Part shown: piece after piece, positions 7,691 through 11,031 of the stretch
Layout: each line of letters begins with the position of its first letter
How positions within the stretch are numbered: the stretch's first letter is position 1
Origin: Paracoccaceae bacterium
GTDB taxonomy: Bacteria; Pseudomonadota; Alphaproteobacteria; Rhodobacterales; Rhodobacteraceae
Direction of reading: 5' to 3'
Length of the DNA: 11,031 nucleotides
Assembly: GCA_003545125.1 (NCBI GenBank)
Contig: DQCI01000217.1
Location: 1-11,031, forward strand
Program-made: the position numbers and the translations under genes
Notes under the pieces: model-generated
Seen by the model: the letters and a program-made list of their open reading frames with translations, nothing else
Databases searched by the model: none
What the model was told of the DNA's origin: nothing

Positions 7691-8935
7691 TCAGCGACAC
7701 GCCTCCATCCACGGACGCAACGCGCGGCGGATGGCGCGTTTGGCAAGGACATCCGGGTCTCGCAGATCGTCGCCGGCCTCAAGCGCTTCCTTGACCAGAG
7801 GTCCGCCAATGTACTGACTGAGCAGGCCGATATGCGGGGCCGCGGTGCGGAAGCGGTTGTGCAAAGCGGCCACTGCCGCTGCTGCGTCCGGGTGCGGCCA
7901 GAAATAGCGGATCCGGTCGGCAAGGCCATAGTGGCGCTGGCTTCGCTGCGACGCCGGATCGCCGTGAATGTGATCGGTCCAGACGCCCGGGTCGCCGACC
8001 ATCAGCCGCTCCATCGTGTCGCGCAGCGCCCGCGGACCGCCGTCCACTTCCGCCGCCGCCATCTCCATGCCGTAGAGCGCCTCACGCAGCGCGTAGCTCA
8101 AGGAGGGGCCGACCTTGAGGATGGCGAAGCCGTCGTCGACAAGCGCGTTCAGGGCCTTGCCCGTTTGGTAGTCGGTCGAGTGCGCCTCGTAGACCAGGCC
8201 GCCCAGGTCCGACCGCGCCGCCACCAGCGCTGTCGCGCGTGCCGGGTCGTAGAGCACGACGCTCATCTGCGCGCTCTCCACCCTCGGCTGCACCACGATC
8301 GCGATCACCCGTTCGAACGCCGCTCCAAGCCCGGCGGCCTCGAACACCCGCTGGTGCACGCGGTAGGTCTCGCGCACCGCCGCCGGCGAGGTCGGCTCGA
8401 GGTCGGTGAGTTCCGCATGGGCCCCGCCGGGGGGCGGGATCTCGGTGCCGATGATATAGACGGCATCGCCACCCGCTTCCTCGGCCACCTTGCACAGCTC
8501 GGCGGCCCGCGCGGCGGTGGTTTCGTCATCGAGCGCCACCGGCTCGCCCTTGCAGCCCATCGAACAGTCGAGATGGAGCTTGCGGATGCCGGCCTCGGCA
8601 TAGTCGCGCATCATCGCCCGCGCCTCGGCCATCGCCTCTTCGGCGGGAAGGTGCGTCCAGGGGTTCGGGCCCAGGTGGTCGCCGCCGATGATCAGCTTGT
8701 CCTCGGGGAAGCCGACGCTCTGAGCGATGCGTTTCGTTGCGGCGACGAAGTCGGCCGGCGTCATCCCGGTGTAGCCGCCTCGATGGTTGACCTGATTGCA
8801 GGTGCATTCGATCAGCCCGAACTGCCCTTGCGCCTTTGCCTCCTCCAGGGAGGCGGCAATCACCAGCGGATGGGCGGAGCAAACCGAGACGATCCCGCGT
8901 GGATCGTGACCGATGGTACGGAGTGGATCGTTCAT
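7691..8935 (-). CDS. GatZ/KbaZ-family protein, probable D-tagatose 6-phosphate 4-epimerase
   Basis: A 414-residue TIM-barrel protein of the family long annotated as the non-catalytic subunit of tagatose-bisphosphate aldolase. Family landmarks are IECTCNQVNHRGGYTGMTPADF (part of 42-63), GGDHLGPNPW (84-93), KLHLDCSM (119-126), EAHSTDYQ, LKVGPSLSYALREAL and ADRIRYFWP near the end. No GatY/KbaY aldolase is in the window. Some homologues without that partner act as D-tagatose 6-phosphate 4-epimerases giving fructose 6-phosphate, which fits the adjacent kinase and dehydrogenase. ATG at 8935 is preferred to one at 8995, because GAGGGGG (plus strand 8941-8947) lies five bases upstream and overlaps the kinase stop codon, indicating coupled translation. 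It is the last gene of the operon. Family assignment is firm; the epimerase role is inferred from context. Confidence 0.85.
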   Translation of the reverse strand: MNDPLRTIGHDPRGIVSVCSAHPLVIAASLEEAKAQGQFGLIECTCNQVNHRGGYTGMTPADFVAATKRIAQSVGFPEDKLIIGGDHLGPNPWTHLPAEEAMAEARAMMRDYAEAGIRKLHLDCSMGCKGEPVALDDETTAARAAELCKVAEEAGGDAVYIIGTEIPPPGGAHAELTDLEPTSPAAVRETYRVHQRVFEAAGLGAAFERVIAIVVQPRVESAQMSVVLYDPARATALVAARSDLGGLVYEAHSTDYQTGKALNALVDDGFAILKVGPSLSYALREALYGMEMAAAEVDGGPRALRDTMERLMVGDPGVWTDHIHGDPASQRSQRHYGLADRIRYFWPHPDAAAAVAALHNRFRTAAPHIGLLSQYIGGPLVKEALEAGDDLRDPDVLAKRAIRRALRPWMEACR

Positions 8936-8940
8936 GACTG

Positions 8941-8947
8941 CCCCCTC
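8941..8947 (-). promoter_or_regulatory. Ribosome binding site of the GatZ-like gene overlapping the kinase stop
   Basis: GAGGGGG on the minus strand sits five bases before the ATG at 8935, and two of its bases belong to the upstream TGA (8946-8948). It decides the start codon and suggests that termination on the kinase gene feeds initiation here. Confidence 0.7.
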
Positions 8948-9893
8948 AAATGTCGACGGCATGCGCATCGGCAAAGGCCCGCACCGTATCAGCATGTTCG
9001 GCCCCCGACATCGGCCCGCGCTTCATCACGGCGAGCGCGCCCGCGGCGGCGGCGAGACGAAGGCATTCCGCCGGGTCTTCGCCCGCTTTCCAGAGCGCGA
9101 CGAAGGCGCCGCCGAAACAGTCGCCCGCCCCGGTCGGGTCTACCTCCTCTGCCGGGAACGGTGGCTGGTTCAGCATGAGCGTGCCGTCGTAGAAGGTCGC
9201 GCCTTCGGTGCCCCGCTTGTGGACCACGGCGGTCATGCCGGCAGCGAGGTGATGGGCAATGGCCTCCTCGGCGTCGCTCGTATCGACGCCGAGGAAAACC
9301 TCGTCGCCCGAAGGCAGGAACAGGTCGGTGAAGGACAGCACCTTTTCGATCGCCGCCTGAAGGCCCGGCTGGGCCAGCATCTCCTTGCGCAGGTTCGGGT
9401 CGAACGACACCGTGCCGCCGCGCGCCTTGATGTCCCCCGCCGCCTTCGCGGTCATCGCGCGGATCTCATCGGTGAACATCGAGTTGCCGACGACATGAAG
9501 ATGATCGGCCCCGGCAAACACCTTCTCGGCCTCGGGCGTCATCCGGGTCGTGCCGCTGGCCGAATAGGTGATGTTGTAGCAGAAGTCGCGGTTGCCGTCG
9601 GGCCGGTAGCGCACGAAGGCGTGGCCTGTGGGCAGGATCGGGTCGATGGCGATGGCGGAGACGTCGACACCGTCGTCGCGCAGGCGGGTCAGGTTGACCT
9701 TGCCGAAATCGTCGTCGCCCACCGCCGAGACATAGGCCGTGTCACCGCCCATGCGGGCGGCCTGGCTGATGAAGATGGTGGGCGCACCCGACGGGAACGG
9801 CCCGGTGAATGTCATCGGTTCGAGGAAACCATAGCCCTTGGTGTCGGCCATCACCTCGACAAGGGTTTCACCCAGCGACACGATCTTGCTCAT
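8946..9893 (-). CDS. PfkB-family sugar kinase, probable tagatose kinase
   Basis: A 315-residue ribokinase/PfkB-type kinase, expected to transfer phosphate from ATP to a ketohexose in the cytosol. It has AARMGGDTAYVSAVGDDDFG (45-64), the N-terminal PfkB signature region, and DPTGAGDCFGGAF (252-264), the C-terminal signature with the anion hole and catalytic base D258. Length is normal. I chose ATG at 9893, because GAGAG lies about five bases upstream; a GTG at 9905 has no well-placed ribosome site. It lies 53 bases after the dehydrogenase stop and 10 bases before the GatZ-like gene. With those neighbours the likely reaction is D-tagatose to D-tagatose 6-phosphate. A 2-keto-3-deoxygluconate or fructokinase role is possible, since PfkB substrates are hard to tell from sequence. 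Confidence 0.85.
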   Translation of the reverse strand: MSKIVSLGETLVEVMADTKGYGFLEPMTFTGPFPSGAPTIFISQAARMGGDTAYVSAVGDDDFGKVNLTRLRDDGVDVSAIAIDPILPTGHAFVRYRPDGNRDFCYNITYSASGTTRMTPEAEKVFAGADHLHVVGNSMFTDEIRAMTAKAAGDIKARGGTVSFDPNLRKEMLAQPGLQAAIEKVLSFTDLFLPSGDEVFLGVDTSDAEEAIAHHLAAGMTAVVHKRGTEGATFYDGTLMLNQPPFPAEEVDPTGAGDCFGGAFVALWKAGEDPAECLRLAAAAGALAVMKRGPMSGAEHADTVRAFADAHAVDI

Positions 9894-9946
9894 GACGTCT
9901 CTCACTCCATTGCCAACCAGCCGGTTGCGGCGCCCGCCCGGTCCTT

Positions 9947-10939
9947 TTACAACACCATCTGGATTTTCAGACTGCCCGCAGGCTTGTGTCCGCCCATCAC
10001 CTCGGCGACCTCTTCGAGGGACAACTGGTGGGTGATGACGTCTTCCACCGAGGGCCCGATCGCTTCGAGCACCGCCAGGGCAGCGGGGATGTTGTGGTTC
10101 AGGCTGTGGGTACCGACCAGGGAAAGCTGGCGACGGAAGATCTCAAACGGCGAGATTTCGATCCGCGCATCTTGCGGGCATACTCCGAAGAACGAGGCGG
10201 TGCCGCCGTTCGCCACATAGTCAACAAGCCCTGCGGCCACCGCCGGCACGCCGGTCGCATCGACCGCCAGGTCGAAACTATGGCGCCCGGCCTCGAGCTC
10301 GGTGCTGCCGGCGGCCAGGCCCGCCAGCCCATGCGCCTCGGCGAGCGCCAGCCGTTCGGTGTCGAGCTCGATCATCGCGACCTCGTCCACGCCCCGCGCC
10401 TTCAGCGCCAGCCCCATCAACAGCCCCATCGGTCCGGCCCCAAAGATCGCCGCGCGGTCGACGATCCGACCCTCGACCGGTGACAGCCCGTTCAGCACAC
10501 AGCCCATCGGTTCGGCCAGCGCCGCGATCGGGAAACTCATCGCGCCGATCGGGTGGATCCGGTCGGCGCGCACGACGCTCAGCTCGGCGAAGCCGCCGTT
10601 GACCGTCACCCCGTAGGCCCCGAGGTGCTCGCACAGATGCGCCCAGCCGCGTTTGCAGGCCGGGCACACGCCGCATTCGAGGTTCGGGTCGACCACGACC
10701 CGGTCGCCCACCGAGACCCCGGTCACGCCTGAGCCGACTTCGGCCACAACACCCGCATATTCGTGCCCGGGGACAACCGGGTAGGCACTGGTGCCGTAGT
10801 TCGCATGCATCACATCGAGGTCGGTGTGGCACAGCCCGCTGGCGCGTACCCGCACGACCACCTCGCCAACCCCCGCCGTCGGGTTCGCCAAGGTGGCGAC
10901 TTCGACCGCGTCCTTTTTGGGGAAGTTGATCGCTTTCAT
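9947..10939 (-). CDS. Zinc-dependent medium-chain alcohol (polyol) dehydrogenase
   Basis: A 330-residue NAD(P)-dependent dehydrogenase of the sorbitol/threonine dehydrogenase type. The catalytic zinc site is C37 with GHE (H59, E60) and E143 (AEP). The structural zinc site is C89, C92, C95 and C103. The nucleotide-binding motif is GAGPMG (167-172). All key residues are present and the length is usual. ATG at 10939 has GGAG six bases upstream (plus strand 10946-10949). It is the first visible gene of the three-gene operon, and its likely job is oxidation of a hexitol, for example D-altritol to D-tagatose, feeding the kinase. Galactitol, or another polyol such as sorbitol or arabitol, is also possible. 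Confidence 0.88.
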   Translation of the reverse strand: MKAINFPKKDAVEVATLANPTAGVGEVVVRVRASGLCHTDLDVMHANYGTSAYPVVPGHEYAGVVAEVGSGVTGVSVGDRVVVDPNLECGVCPACKRGWAHLCEHLGAYGVTVNGGFAELSVVRADRIHPIGAMSFPIAALAEPMGCVLNGLSPVEGRIVDRAAIFGAGPMGLLMGLALKARGVDEVAMIELDTERLALAEAHGLAGLAAGSTELEAGRHSFDLAVDATGVPAVAAGLVDYVANGGTASFFGVCPQDARIEISPFEIFRRQLSLVGTHSLNHNIPAALAVLEAIGPSVEDVITHQLSLEEVAEVMGGHKPAGSLKIQMVL

Positions 10940-11031
10940 CTATCACTCCGTCGTTTTCCCGCCCTGATCTGCGGGGGATGACATGATCCCGACCGCGTCC
11001 TGCCTTGGCGCCCTTCAGCCTGCGAGATAGG

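Noticed and set aside
7484..9178. 564-residue plus-strand open frame
   Set aside because: It is the complement of the GatZ-like gene and lacks any family signature; the minus strand has clear motifs.
8913..10220. 435-residue plus-strand open frame
   Set aside because: It is a shadow of the kinase and dehydrogenase genes, crossing two gene boundaries.
10940..11031. Possible end of an upstream minus-strand gene (TGA at plus 11015-11017)
   Set aside because: Only four codons are visible before the window edge, too little to support a gene.

Overview
The window looks like a chromosomal piece of a high-GC alphaproteobacterium, probably Rhodobacterales. This is an inference from composition, codon use, the tRNA and the gene families; no rRNA or other phylogenetic marker is present. 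Nearly all protein genes lie on the minus strand; the only clear plus-strand gene is a tRNA.

Layout: 120-1328 (-) is a geranylgeranyl-reductase-type FAD oxidoreductase. 1523-1598 (+) is tRNA-Ala(GGC) with an encoded CCA and the G3:U70 alanine identity pair. Directly behind the tRNA lies a lower-GC block, 1770-7284 (-). It holds an operon-like chain of overlapping genes. In transcription order these are the C-terminal remnant of an Abi-type abortive-infection protein (7284-7093), a 38-codon ORF (7096-6980), hsdS (6983-5655), an HNH nuclease gene (5658-4735) and hsdR (4742-1770). The junctions are ATGA, GTGA, GTGA and an 8-base overlap. No hsdM is present. The chain breaks off inside the Abi remnant, and about 400 bp of unassigned DNA (7285-7690) follows before the next gene. 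The simplest reading is a type I restriction island at a tRNA gene that has lost its hsdM end, or whose hsdM lies elsewhere.

The right side, 7691-10939 (-), is a high-GC sugar or polyol operon: a zinc-dependent medium-chain dehydrogenase, a PfkB-family kinase and a GatZ/KbaZ-family protein. Together they fit oxidation of a hexitol to D-tagatose, phosphorylation to D-tagatose 6-phosphate, and epimerisation to D-fructose 6-phosphate, as I recall for D-altritol use in Agrobacterium. The substrate is inferred. Transporter and regulator genes would be expected beyond the right edge but are not visible.

The most interesting parts are the HNH nuclease with an unrecognised N-terminal region embedded between hsdS and hsdR, the absence of hsdM with a truncated Abi gene at the break, and the small coupled ORF before hsdS. 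I found no CRISPR array, intact integrase or transposase, or clear attachment-site duplication.
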